IMG/VR virus record: IMGVR_UViG_3300020196_000314
Location: 1 to 20,115 of that record
DNA length: 20,115 bases
DNA from: a virus
Strand: one strand, 5' to 3'
Part shown: piece by piece, positions 6,788 to 14,207 of the stretch
Layout: every line of letters begins with the position of its first letter
How positions within the stretch are numbered: the stretch's first letter is position 1
Position numbers and translations under genes: made by a program
Notes under the pieces: generated by a model
What the model was told of the DNA's origin: nothing
Database searches by the model: none
The model's input: only the letters and a program-made list of their open reading frames with translations

Positions 6788-7749
6788 GGTTGTAGTTTAT
6801 TAAAGTCAGTTTGCATCATTCGCCTTTCAACGGCTGCTCTAAACTTAGCATCTGTTGCAAACCTTGGATTGTTTCTTTCACTTGAGAATTCCCTTTTTGT
6901 CCTATAGGGCATATCGGGAACTTGGGTATTAGCTATAGAAGGTTTATTTGTAGTTGGTGTTGTTGCTGGTTCTGTTCTTCGCATGTTTGGATTCTTCTTA
7001 TCATACATGCTGTTAAGACCCATCAAAGCAATTTCCCAATTAGGACTAGCTAAAGAAGCATTCATACTGTCTTGTTCTGGCTGAGTAAGATTCTTACTAG
7101 CCCATGTAAACAGCTTATTCAATTGTTCCCTACCACCAATAACATCTGCTGCTTTACTGTAAGCCATTTCAAGTTTAGCTTTTTGACCTGTCATGTACTC
7201 GTTAATAACATATTCAGGCAACTTAGTTTTTTCTCTGATTATAGCTTGGGTAGCATCGCTAAGTGTACCCTGAGTTGCATACTCAACAGTCCAGCTTTTC
7301 CAATCAGCCTCGCTAACGGAGGGGGAGACTTGGGGAGGTGCCTCAGGGGGTGTTTCCTGTTTTGGAATCCTGAGAACTTCTGGAATAGGCTTAGTTGTAT
7401 CTTCAACAACTTTCGGTGGTTCTGGAGTTGGTTCTTTATATTGTTTATTTACAGAACCTTGTTCAGCATATTGATTCTTTAGTGCAGCCAACTCTTGTCG
7501 TGACTTGGTATATTCCCGTTGTGCATTTTTTAAACTATCAAACCAAGCACCCGCATCTTTAAAGTTTTCGGGAATCTTGTTACCATTGTTTTTAACATAA
7601 GCTTCAAATGCAAGTCTTTCTTTAGCATTCTGTACATCTTGCTCAGTAGAAACTAGGGATTGTTCCGAATTTTTAAGATCAGTTTGAGCCTGAGATTCAG
7701 GTTGTTCTGCTTGATATTCAAATTCTGGAGTCTCTTCACTATCTGTCAT
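6784..7749 (-). CDS. Capsid assembly scaffolding protein (T7 gp9-like, 321 aa)
   Basis: Acidic, helical protein without hydrophobic core segments, placed between portal and capsid as in T7 (gp9, 307 aa). Residues about 20-100 are Glu, Gln, Lys-rich coiled-coil-like sequence. Residues about 105-145 form a Pro-rich acidic linker (EPTPEPPKVVEDTTKPIPEV, TPPEAPPQ). The C-terminal 150 residues are helical and end in a basic segment (FRAAVERRMMQTDFNKLQP) that fits the capsid-binding tail of scaffolds. Such proteins guide procapsid assembly and leave before DNA packaging. The ATG lies 2 nt after the stop of the 35-aa gene, with AAAGG upstream. Confidence 0.85.
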   Translation of the reverse strand: MTDSEETPEFEYQAEQPESQAQTDLKNSEQSLVSTEQDVQNAKERLAFEAYVKNNGNKIPENFKDAGAWFDSLKNAQREYTKSRQELAALKNQYAEQGSVNKQYKEPTPEPPKVVEDTTKPIPEVLRIPKQETPPEAPPQVSPSVSEADWKSWTVEYATQGTLSDATQAIIREKTKLPEYVINEYMTGQKAKLEMAYSKAADVIGGREQLNKLFTWASKNLTQPEQDSMNASLASPNWEIALMGLNSMYDKKNPNMRRTEPATTPTTNKPSIANTQVPDMPYRTKREFSSERNNPRFATDAKFRAAVERRMMQTDFNKLQP

Positions 7750-7751
7750 TC

Positions 7752-7859
7752 TTAACCTTTCTTTGTTTTGCTAGTAGCCTTAGGATTGACCTTGGCTTGT
7801 GCATGTTTACCAGTCAATCTGGTTGTTGTACCACAATTACATTTAAATTTAGTTTTCAT
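7752..7859 (-). CDS. Tiny basic CxC protein (35 aa), function unknown
   Basis: From ATG 7859 to TAA 7752, 35 residues: MKTKFKCNCGTTTRLTGKHA followed by a Lys, Thr-rich tail ending KTKKG. It has Cys at 7 and 9 (CNCG) and one His at 19, and about a quarter of its residues are Lys. The start overlaps the stop of the 74-aa gene as ATGA, and its stop lies 2 nt before the scaffold ATG with AAAGG inside its last codons. Without it the gap would be an odd 100-nt hole in an otherwise gapless operon. It continues the theme of small Lys/Cys-rich proteins upstream. A metal-binding or DNA-binding virion peptide is a guess. Confidence 0.7.
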   Translation of the reverse strand: MKTKFKCNCGTTTRLTGKHAQAKVNPKATSKTKKG

Positions 7860-8080
7860 TTCCAAGATACTCTCTTACCGGATTTCTTAGCACGAACACC
7901 TTTAGCTGTACACATTGATTTAGTTGGACGGCAAGCAGGATAAGAACCTTTACCAGCCTTGGAACGACCGCATGGTCCTCCTGTCTTACAGTTAATCCAA
8001 CCCTTACCATTGTTTCGAGAAAACCAACCGTGTAAACCTTTCTTTTTTTCTAAAGAAAAATCAGCTTTTTTCTTTGCCAT
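7856..8080 (-). CDS. Small Lys/Cys-rich protein, DUF5872-like (74 aa)
   Basis: Very basic 74-aa protein with GLHGWFSRNNGKGWINCKTG, PCGRSKAGKGSYPACRPT and a SMCTAKG segment, ending in RAKKSGKRVSWK. It has four Cys, the last three in CGR...YPACRP...SMC. I recall this GW.nC...PCGR.KAG..YPACRP..C pattern from small proteins of marine phages and algal giant viruses (a DUF5872-type family); no function is established to my knowledge. Charge and position between portal and scaffold suggest a virion protein that binds DNA, but that is inference. The start overlaps the preceding stop (TAATG), the stop overlaps the next start (ATGA), so the cassette is translationally coupled. Confidence 0.82.
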   Translation of the reverse strand: MAKKKADFSLEKKKGLHGWFSRNNGKGWINCKTGGPCGRSKAGKGSYPACRPTKSMCTAKGVRAKKSGKRVSWK

Positions 8081-8379
8081 TACTTTTTACACTTTCTGTT
8101 TTTAGGGCAAGATGACTTAGAGCCACCAGACCCAGCCCATAAATTCTTACAAGCCCAGTATCTAGCGGATAGTTTGTTGGTAGCTGAATCACATTTATGC
8201 CTAGCTTTAAAAGATTTTCTAGCACCGGCGCTATAGTTGTGACCATAACCCGTAGCACCATAGTGAATTATCTTTTCTTTACCATTAGCACAAGCTTTAA
8301 CAACCCTTTTTTTATTGGGGTTAGGAGACTTGCGGGGTTTATTACAAGGCATACTAGCTTTATCTAATTTCTTTGCCAT
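8080..8379 (-). CDS. Small Lys/Cys-rich protein of unknown function (99 aa)
   Basis: Basic protein starting MAKKLDKASMPCNKPRKSPN and containing VKACANGKEKIIHYGATGYGH, then AGARKSFKARH, then LSARYWACKNLWAG and a CPKNRKCKK tail. Six Cys are spread along the chain. The block from 'MPCNKP...VKAC..GKEKII..G..G' to 'RKSFKARH...SA.YWA...W' is one I recognise from many small hypothetical proteins in marine phages and giant-virus contigs; no assigned role. ATG 8379 is chosen because AAAGGA lies upstream and it sits 1 nt after the stop of the 44-aa gene; in-frame upstream codons fall inside that gene. Probably produced in step with its neighbours. Confidence 0.82.
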   Translation of the reverse strand: MAKKLDKASMPCNKPRKSPNPNKKRVVKACANGKEKIIHYGATGYGHNYSAGARKSFKARHKCDSATNKLSARYWACKNLWAGSGGSKSSCPKNRKCKK

Positions 8380-8380
8380 A

Positions 8381-8515
8381 TTATTTTTTTCCTTTACCCC
8401 AATTTTTAGCACCAACTTTTCGACATTTAACTAAAGCACCGCTTGCATAAGCTGAAGGCCATTTAGTATATCTAGATTTTACTTTGTGATAACAAGCATC
8501 TTTTTTACTAGCCAT
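8381..8515 (-). CDS. Small Lys/Cys-rich protein, YASGALVKCR family (44 aa)
   Basis: A 44-aa protein, MASKKDACYHKVKSRYTKWP then SAYASGALVKCRKVGAKNWG and a Lys tail. The motif 'KDACY.KVK.RY..WPSAYASGALVKCRKVGA.NWG' is a strikingly conserved small-protein signature in marine phages and some large eukaryotic viruses. It has two Cys (8 and 31), several aromatic residues and 13 Lys or Arg. The ATG lies 4 nt after the portal stop, and AAGGAT spanning the portal stop serves as ribosome site. Function unknown; high charge and position suggest nucleic-acid or capsid binding. Confidence 0.85.
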   Translation of the reverse strand: MASKKDACYHKVKSRYTKWPSAYASGALVKCRKVGAKNWGKGKK

Positions 8516-8519
8516 AATA

Positions 8520-10103
8520 TTATCCTTGGAATGCTGACATATCAACGCCAGCGTTTTGTAATACATTAGCAACACCTTGACCACCTGTTTGCTCTATGTC
8601 TTGCATTGCAGCAGCAGTACCAGCTTTAGCCAATGTTTGTTGTGTGAGTTGTTGCTGTTGCAACATTTGTTCTTGAGCTTGTCGTTGTTGCATCATTTGT
8701 TGTTGTTCTTCTTCAGAGATAACCCAATTTCTTGAATCAAACCCTAAGGAAGATATCAATGCTTTAGCATATTCAGACCACTTAAAGGAACTAAGAGCAG
8801 ACTCAGGAAGGTTGCGAACCATTTCTCCCATTTGCATTAGTTTCTGTAAGTCTGTATCTCTAGATAAAGCTTGTAAACCAGTAACAACTTCGATGTTTAA
8901 TGTACCGTCTTTGTTAAAGAATTGGTCGTACATTCTTTTATCTAAAGAACCATCTTCAATCATTAAGAAAACCGTTCTCTTAATAATGGGTTCAAGTAAA
9001 TCCCTAGCTATGGCAGAGAACGCACCGCCAAGAATGGTTTCTAATTCTGAACCAATCATTCTAACAGCAGTAGCAGTAACCCTGTCTCCACTAGGGATAG
9101 CACTAGCAGACATTAGGAAAGCCTGACCAATCTCACGACGCATAACTTCCACTGCTGTTTGTGCTGCTGAAATTTGAGTGTTCATTGTTTGACTGGGGGA
9201 CAACACGAACACATCTTCTCTTCTAGCAGGGACCCAAGAGCCATTAGATTGACTGGCTACGTCATCAATCTCCGTGATACCACTGGGATCTAGGCACATC
9301 CAGAATGCCGTAGAAGCAGCCATACCATCAAGCATTGCTTTGGTATATGAATCTAAAGACTGAAGATCACCAAGGGTATCTTCACAATGGGATCTACCAT
9401 AGTTTTCACCTGCTACACCATACCATCTTAAGATAGACATGGGGGCAATTTCATAAACACCTTCAGCTAATAAATCACCATCTGCATTTTCTTTTCTATA
9501 ATCCCAATTACCATCTTTGTTTAACATTAGTTGACAGAACTGTTTTTCATATCCTTGTTTTTCTACACCAAACATTTGATATGAAATAGCATCTTCATTT
9601 TGTAAAGCATATTCTATAAAAATAATTTCTTGAACAGAACCATCAACAGCTCGTTGAACTACATAATGATCTAGTCGTGTGGATCTAAACTTATAATCAT
9701 CTTCTAAATGTATTAAAGAATCTCCAACAACAATCAATGATTGAATAGCTTGATATACAACTTCTCTTAGATTGGTAGATGACAATCTTCTATATACTTG
9801 GTAACATAAAGTTTCAAGGTATGCTTTTATTTCAACAGAAGGATCAACACCAGACTTAAGATTAAATTTAAAGAATGGTGTATCGTTTACAGGCATCATA
9901 GCAGACAACATTCTACTAGCTAAAGAAGTAACCCCCCGCGAACCAACTGAAGAAAAGGGTTGGGGCAGCATTTGTTCTTCGGTCCACCCCTCTGGAGGTA
10001 GTAGAGATGGAATGGTTAATGCAGCACAGTACCTTGATCTAACAAGTTTAGAGTTTCGGTTTGAGTGTAATCTAGAAAATCTATCTGCTAAAGAATTTTT
10101 CAT
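8520..10103 (-). CDS. Portal / head-tail connector protein (T7 gp8-like, 527 aa)
   Basis: Length (T7 gp8 is 536 aa) and the N-terminal pattern (RFSRLHSNRN, YCAALTIPSLLPPEGWTEEQ, then SVGSRGVTSLASRMLSAMMP, FFKF) fit the podovirus head-tail connector. This dodecameric ring at one capsid vertex carries DNA in and out and contacts terminase and tail. Middle segments YGVAGENYGRSHCEDTLGDL and ALSRDTDLQKLMQMGEMVRN also fit the family. The last 70 residues are extremely Gln/Met-rich (QQQMMQQRQAQEQMLQQQQ), the expected barrel and crown region. ATG starts 1 nt after the previous stop. Confidence 0.93.
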   Translation of the reverse strand: MKNSLADRFSRLHSNRNSKLVRSRYCAALTIPSLLPPEGWTEEQMLPQPFSSVGSRGVTSLASRMLSAMMPVNDTPFFKFNLKSGVDPSVEIKAYLETLCYQVYRRLSSTNLREVVYQAIQSLIVVGDSLIHLEDDYKFRSTRLDHYVVQRAVDGSVQEIIFIEYALQNEDAISYQMFGVEKQGYEKQFCQLMLNKDGNWDYRKENADGDLLAEGVYEIAPMSILRWYGVAGENYGRSHCEDTLGDLQSLDSYTKAMLDGMAASTAFWMCLDPSGITEIDDVASQSNGSWVPARREDVFVLSPSQTMNTQISAAQTAVEVMRREIGQAFLMSASAIPSGDRVTATAVRMIGSELETILGGAFSAIARDLLEPIIKRTVFLMIEDGSLDKRMYDQFFNKDGTLNIEVVTGLQALSRDTDLQKLMQMGEMVRNLPESALSSFKWSEYAKALISSLGFDSRNWVISEEEQQQMMQQRQAQEQMLQQQQLTQQTLAKAGTAAAMQDIEQTGGQGVANVLQNAGVDMSAFQG

Positions 10104-10104
10104 A

Positions 10105-10446
10105 TTATGTACCTGGTGTACTCATACCTGTATATAGGGAAGAAAAGAAATCTAAGTTAGACACATTTGAACCAGCCATACCCTGTTGTTGACCAGCTTC
10201 AGCTTGCGCGTTTGCTTCTGCAATAGCTTCTTGTTCTGCTTGTGTTGCTGCTTGAATTTGTTTTTCTTCTTCTTGTTTAATTCTAGTACGCTCTGCTGCT
10301 TCTCTAGCTACTCGTCTAGCTTCCGCAGCTTCAGCATCAGTTCTTCGTTGAGCTTCTTGTTGTGCTTGGAATTCTCTTTCTTCCCTTAACAATTGTTGTT
10401 GTTCGGAAAATGTCATACCTCCCGAAATAGATGGACTACCACCCAT
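10105..10446 (-). CDS. Gln/Glu/Ala-rich coiled-coil protein upstream of portal (113 aa)
   Basis: Starts MGGSPSISGGMTFSEQQQLL, followed by about 75 residues of almost unbroken charged helix (REEREFQAQQEAQRR, EARRVAREAAERTRIKQEEE, AEQEAIAEANAQAEAGQQQG), and a short Gly, Ser, Phe-containing tail. A single long coiled coil is the obvious reading. Similar small Gly-start, Gln-rich proteins sit just before the portal in other marine podoviruses. Role unknown; head assembly factor is a guess. GGAGGT lies 4 nt before the ATG, inside the 68-aa gene, which it overlaps by 11 nt. Confidence 0.78.
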   Translation of the reverse strand: MGGSPSISGGMTFSEQQQLLREEREFQAQQEAQRRTDAEAAEARRVAREAAERTRIKQEEEKQIQAATQAEQEAIAEANAQAEAGQQQGMAGSNVSNLDFFSSLYTGMSTPGT

Positions 10447-10642
10447 AAGTACCTCCAGATTCTTTTTGTTTGTTACATATTGTTTTTAATTTACTTATCA
10501 ATTCTATTTGACCAGCCCTAAAAGAACACTTGCGTGTCCATTGTTCCGAGGTTAATTCAGGATCATACTCAAGAGGTGGATACATCTTTTCCAACAGGTC
10601 TACCAACTTTGGGTCTATCCTGGGATATATTTCTTGTTTCAT
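10436..10642 (-). CDS. Conserved-looking small protein of unknown function (68 aa)
   Basis: MKQEIYPRIDPKLVDLLEKM, then YPPLEYDPELTSEQWTRKCS and a helical stretch FRAGQIELISKLKTICN. It looks like a compact mixed protein with a Pro/Tyr/Asp-rich front and a helix behind. I do not recognise a function. It overlaps the end of the 76-aa gene by 74 nt in another frame, and its own 3' end carries the strong ribosome site of the next gene. The overlap lowers certainty slightly, but the composition is far more protein-like than a chance frame, and without it 120 nt would be empty. Confidence 0.7.
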   Translation of the reverse strand: MKQEIYPRIDPKLVDLLEKMYPPLEYDPELTSEQWTRKCSFRAGQIELISKLKTICNKQKESGGTYGW

Positions 10643-10799
10643 TTACTTGTTTATCCATTTGTGTTTTGATTGTATCTATATCTGTCTTAAGTGTTTCTAA
10701 TTCTTCATATAAATTTTTTAAAATTAACCTAATGTCTGAAGAAGACAGCGTTGAAATATTTGTATTTAATCTTAGTTTAAAATTGTTTTGAAAGCTCAT
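10569..10799 (-). CDS. Small coiled-coil protein of unknown function (76 aa)
   Basis: Residues 20-55 (SSDIRLILKNLYEELETLKT, then DIDTIKTQMDKQVNE) form a clear amphipathic coiled coil with leucine and isoleucine at heptad spacing; the N-terminus is polar, and the last 20 residues are basic (DRPKVGRPVGK). Its ATG overlaps the stop of the 324-aa gene as ATGA, so coupled translation is likely. Function unknown. Confidence 0.7.
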   Translation of the reverse strand: MSFQNNFKLRLNTNISTLSSSDIRLILKNLYEELETLKTDIDTIKTQMDKQVNETRNISQDRPKVGRPVGKDVSTS

Positions 10800-11770
10800 T
10801 GTATTGTCCTTGGTTTTGGAAGACCACTCATATAGTCTTGGATATTAAAGTTTTCTAAATCAATATTTTTATCTATAGGAGACATATATTGATTTCCTAT
10901 ATAGGAATCTTCTGCTTGTCCTCCAAAGGTAGTATAGGTGGATCTTATTTGTTGACCCAAAGCTTGCATCATCTGTTCTTCAGATAAAGCGGCTGATTGA
11001 TATGACCCTAATTTTCTTTGGGATTGGCTGTATCTTGTAAACTCGTCGTTTATTTTTTTAGTTATATCTTTAAAAGTACTTTGCAATGCTTTTATCTCAG
11101 CTTCTACTGCCATTGCTGGGTTAGTTTTAAATAAAACTTTTTCATCATCGCTGGTTTCTACGGTTTCATTTGCTAGTAAACCACGCTGATAACCTCCCAA
11201 AGCGCTGTATTTATTTTGTAATTCTTCTGTAATTCCTGGCAAGAATTTATTAAAGTCATATCGTTTATTTAGTTCTTCTTCTTCAGTAGATTTGGCAAAG
11301 TTAAAGAAACTGGAGCCGCCTGTCAATGAAGTAGCTTTAGCACTTTCAAATAGTTTATTGGCAGCTTTTAGTTTGTTTGCATAATCATCTTCTGTTTCTT
11401 TTATAACTCGCTCCCCCATGTTAGTATAAGGGTTTCTTTCAAAAGCATAATAGTAGGGATTCCAATTAGCTGGTTTTTTAATACCAGCCATAGTCAGCAA
11501 CTCTTCAGGAGTACGCGCATTAAATAAAAACTCATCAGCACTTCTTTCTCTTTCCTTAATTGTAAACCCAACAGACCCTAATTGTTGAGGTTTAAATGTA
11601 TCATAAAGTTTTTTACCTACCACTGTTCTTGGCATAGGTCCTGATACAACAGGTGCTTGTAAGTTTTCAAGGTATCGGTTATACGCAGCCATTATTATAT
11701 CCATCTGTTGTCTATTATCAGCTTCTCGTTGTGCGCGATCAGTTACGCGATCAGCGTTGTATAAAGCCAT
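10796..11770 (-). CDS. Hypothetical structural-region protein (324 aa)
   Basis: Mostly helical, charged and hydrophilic protein without signal peptide, membrane segment or recognised catalytic motif. The first 40 residues (DRAQREADNRQQMDIIMAAY) and residues about 230-275 look like long helices. Stretches rich in Tyr, Asn and Pro (NWNPYYYAFERNPYTNMGER, near 105) sit between. It is the first gene of the structural block, directly after the reductase, and starts with AGAGGT that overlaps the reductase stop region. Position suggests a virion or assembly protein; I do not recognise a family. Confidence 0.82.
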   Translation of the reverse strand: MALYNADRVTDRAQREADNRQQMDIIMAAYNRYLENLQAPVVSGPMPRTVVGKKLYDTFKPQQLGSVGFTIKERERSADEFLFNARTPEELLTMAGIKKPANWNPYYYAFERNPYTNMGERVIKETEDDYANKLKAANKLFESAKATSLTGGSSFFNFAKSTEEEELNKRYDFNKFLPGITEELQNKYSALGGYQRGLLANETVETSDDEKVLFKTNPAMAVEAEIKALQSTFKDITKKINDEFTRYSQSQRKLGSYQSAALSEEQMMQALGQQIRSTYTTFGGQAEDSYIGNQYMSPIDKNIDLENFNIQDYMSGLPKPRTIQ

Positions 11771-11781
11771 AGTAATACCTC

Positions 11782-13659
11782 TTAAATAATTTCACAACCC
11801 CCAGCCGTACAAGCCATAGAGTGTGAAGATGTTGTTGTATCATTTAACTCATAATCCTTTAACTTAGAAAAATCTACAAGAACTTTTGGAGACATGTTAT
11901 AGGTACGAGCATCAATAGTTTCAAAGGGAGCTTGAGCATATGTATGGTCACACTTGGGTAAGAATGATATACCTGATATCTTATCAAAGTTTTTCCAAAC
12001 CCAGTTACCAATCTCTAAGAACTCATCATCTGTATAAGACACAGTGATACTAGGCTTATGGTGACAATAGAATTGTTGATAGTCTAACCATAGCTGTAGG
12101 TGTTCCATTGCTCCTAGTGTTTCACTGGTTTGTGTACCTAGTTCTGCTCTTTGGGGAAATGTAAACACAGCTGTAGACTCAGGATTCATTACACAATCCT
12201 CTACCGTAACCCCTTGATCTCTCATCATAGCATACATTGGATCTTTCTTATCCAACCGTACACGTCTATAATAATACTCAGAGTATCTTGGGTGTAACCC
12301 AGACGCTGAGTTTGCTAAACAAGATGTAGTACCTTCTGGCTTGATACACGTGATTGATTTACTAGGAGCGATACCTAATTTATCAGACCAAACAAGATTA
12401 GTATATTCAGTAGTTTCTTTTAAAACTTCCAAAACATACTTGAGCTTTGGTCTACCTTCTTTACCAGACATAAGTTTGTTATCAAAGATGCCAGTCATAC
12501 TGACACCCAACAATCTTTCTTCCTTACAATTCTTTTCCCAAGAGTTTCTTAAGTATGGGAAATGTGTAAACATACTTTGGATTGTACCTATAACAGTAGC
12601 TTGTTCAATCTTACGATTTAAAGTTTCTATATTATCATCAGCCCGAACAACAACTGTAGATAAATTACAGAATTGATTGGGTCGTAGAATAATTTCTGAA
12701 CAAGGGTTTGTACCAAAGAAATATTCTTCTGTATCTCTGTGTGATGCTTTGGCAATATCAGTCATGGCTTGTCTGTTACAAATACCACGTTCGCCTGAGT
12801 GCGAGTTATAAAGATCAGACCACTCTTCCATGAACTGCCCCATAGAAGGTCGATCTTGATATACAGCAGAGTTATTTGCTAGTGATCTGTGTGATGCCGT
12901 TTCCCACCAAGCACCAGACTTACAGTTTGCCATCTCACGATCTGATAGATCAGACAGTGAAATCATAGCAGACCTACGAACACCACCCACAATAACAGAC
13001 TGGGCAATCTTACAACAGATGTCATGACACTCTAGAGAACTGAGGTGGCGACCTCGTGCTTTGTAAAATGATTGTGTTACATATCTAAACACTTCTTCAA
13101 GGGGCTGTGGTCCACTTGCTCGACCACCAAATGTCTTCAGTCTTTCGCCTGCTTTGCGAACTTTAGAAGTATCCCACTTGGGATGAACTCCACTGTAAAG
13201 ATTTGTGATTAATGATTCTAAAGAGTTACACCAACCTTCTCTTGAGTCTTCGACAACAATGGGTTTTTCCCAAACTTTTTCTATTGATGTTGGTACGAGA
13301 GGTAATTTATTTACACAACGTGATTCAACGCTGTAGCCAACACCAGTGCCACACATTAAGATATACATTAGTTCACAGAATGCTTTGGGAGAATCAATCT
13401 CCATATAAGCACAGTTATATAAAGCTGTATTATCTTTTTCTAAAGCAACCCCAGCGGTCATAAGACCACGCATACTGGGTAGAACTTCTAGATTAAGAAT
13501 GGCTGATTTAATATCAGGTCTTTCTAATAATTGGGGTGCTTTGTTTGTAAAGAAAGACCACCATCTTTCTACTGTTTCTTCCCATGTTTCACGGCGACCT
13601 AAATTTGGTAGCCATCTTGAGTAACGACTTAGTGCTATAAATTCTTGAAATGTATTCAT
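11782..13659 (-). CDS. nrdJ: Class II (adenosylcobalamin-dependent) ribonucleotide reductase, monomeric type (625 aa)
   Basis: Makes deoxyribonucleotides from ribonucleotides using adenosylcobalamin, without oxygen or a second subunit. Key residues line up with the Lactobacillus leichmannii triphosphate reductase: NPCSE at 318-322 gives Asn318, thiyl-radical Cys320 and Glu322; Cys331 follows 11 residues later exactly as C408/C419 there; Cys83 (YNCAY) is the other redox Cys. The C-terminus carries CTAGGC (617, 622), the same CxxxxC spacing as the C731/C736 shuttle pair. It is shorter than the 739-aa bacterial enzyme. I chose ATG 13659 because GGAG lies upstream and the dUTPase stop ends 1 nt before; the upstream frame is only a shadow inside dUTPase. 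Use implies B12 is available in the host. Confidence 0.95.
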   Translation of the reverse strand: MNTFQEFIALSRYSRWLPNLGRRETWEETVERWWSFFTNKAPQLLERPDIKSAILNLEVLPSMRGLMTAGVALEKDNTALYNCAYMEIDSPKAFCELMYILMCGTGVGYSVESRCVNKLPLVPTSIEKVWEKPIVVEDSREGWCNSLESLITNLYSGVHPKWDTSKVRKAGERLKTFGGRASGPQPLEEVFRYVTQSFYKARGRHLSSLECHDICCKIAQSVIVGGVRRSAMISLSDLSDREMANCKSGAWWETASHRSLANNSAVYQDRPSMGQFMEEWSDLYNSHSGERGICNRQAMTDIAKASHRDTEEYFFGTNPCSEIILRPNQFCNLSTVVVRADDNIETLNRKIEQATVIGTIQSMFTHFPYLRNSWEKNCKEERLLGVSMTGIFDNKLMSGKEGRPKLKYVLEVLKETTEYTNLVWSDKLGIAPSKSITCIKPEGTTSCLANSASGLHPRYSEYYYRRVRLDKKDPMYAMMRDQGVTVEDCVMNPESTAVFTFPQRAELGTQTSETLGAMEHLQLWLDYQQFYCHHKPSITVSYTDDEFLEIGNWVWKNFDKISGISFLPKCDHTYAQAPFETIDARTYNMSPKVLVDFSKLKDYELNDTTTSSHSMACTAGGCEII

Positions 13660-13660
13660 A

Positions 13661-14170
13661 TTAAACTCCAGTTGATCCAAACCCACCATTATTTCTATCT
13701 GTAGTATTAAGATTCGTAACTTCAACAAATCTAGCACATATGGTTGGAGTAAGAATTAACTGGGCTAATCTTGTACCTTTAGAAAATGATTTTATACCAC
13801 CTGATATATTTGTTAACATAAGTTTAATTGTACCTCTGTAATCAGGATCTATAACACCGACACCATTACTTAAGACAATACCACTTAAGGCTACGCTGGA
13901 TCTAATATAAACTAAACCAGCTGTGTTTATAGGTAACTCTAAAGAAACACCTGTATCAATCAGGGTTGGCATATTACATTGTAAAGTAAACTCGTTTAAG
14001 CAAGCTAGGTCAGCCCCTACGGACATTGCCGTTTGAAACATTGGTAGCTTTGCGTTTTGTTCTAATTTAACCTTAACAGCGTTATAGTTCTGGTGAACAT
14101 AGGTTGCTGCTGAAACCTCAGTGGGGTTTGAAAAGGTGTTTGAACTGATATAATAACTATCTGTTGACAT
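13661..14170 (-). CDS. dut: dUTP diphosphatase (dUTPase, 169 aa)
   Basis: Hydrolyses dUTP to dUMP, keeping uracil out of DNA and feeding dTMP synthesis. All five trimeric dUTPase motifs are visible in order: SVGADL, IRSSVAL, GVIDPDYRGTIKL (with the catalytic Asp and the Tyr), KGTRLAQLIL, and RNNGGFGSTGV at the very C-terminus. I prefer ATG 14170, which has AAGGAT 8 nt upstream and gives a normal length. An upstream ATG at 14260 would add 30 residues and overlap the exonuclease gene by 53 nt; it has only a weaker AGGA upstream. The stop is 1 nt from the reductase start, so the two pool enzymes are coupled. Confidence 0.95.
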   Translation of the reverse strand: MSTDSYYISSNTFSNPTEVSAATYVHQNYNAVKVKLEQNAKLPMFQTAMSVGADLACLNEFTLQCNMPTLIDTGVSLELPINTAGLVYIRSSVALSGIVLSNGVGVIDPDYRGTIKLMLTNISGGIKSFSKGTRLAQLILTPTICARFVEVTNLNTTDRNNGGFGSTGV

Positions 14171-14207
14171 ATATCTTATCCTTGGTTGTATTCTATAGCC
14201 CCAACTA

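Noticed and set aside
8061-8261. 66-aa frame overlapping the 99-aa basic gene
   Set aside because: Same strand but lies over the Lys/Cys-rich gene that has a recognisable family pattern; composition is unremarkable and no ribosome site is seen.
13660-13737. 26-residue extension of the ribonucleotide reductase
   Set aside because: It lies entirely in the dUTPase gene in another frame; the ATG at 13659 has its own GGAG and gives a normal N-terminus.
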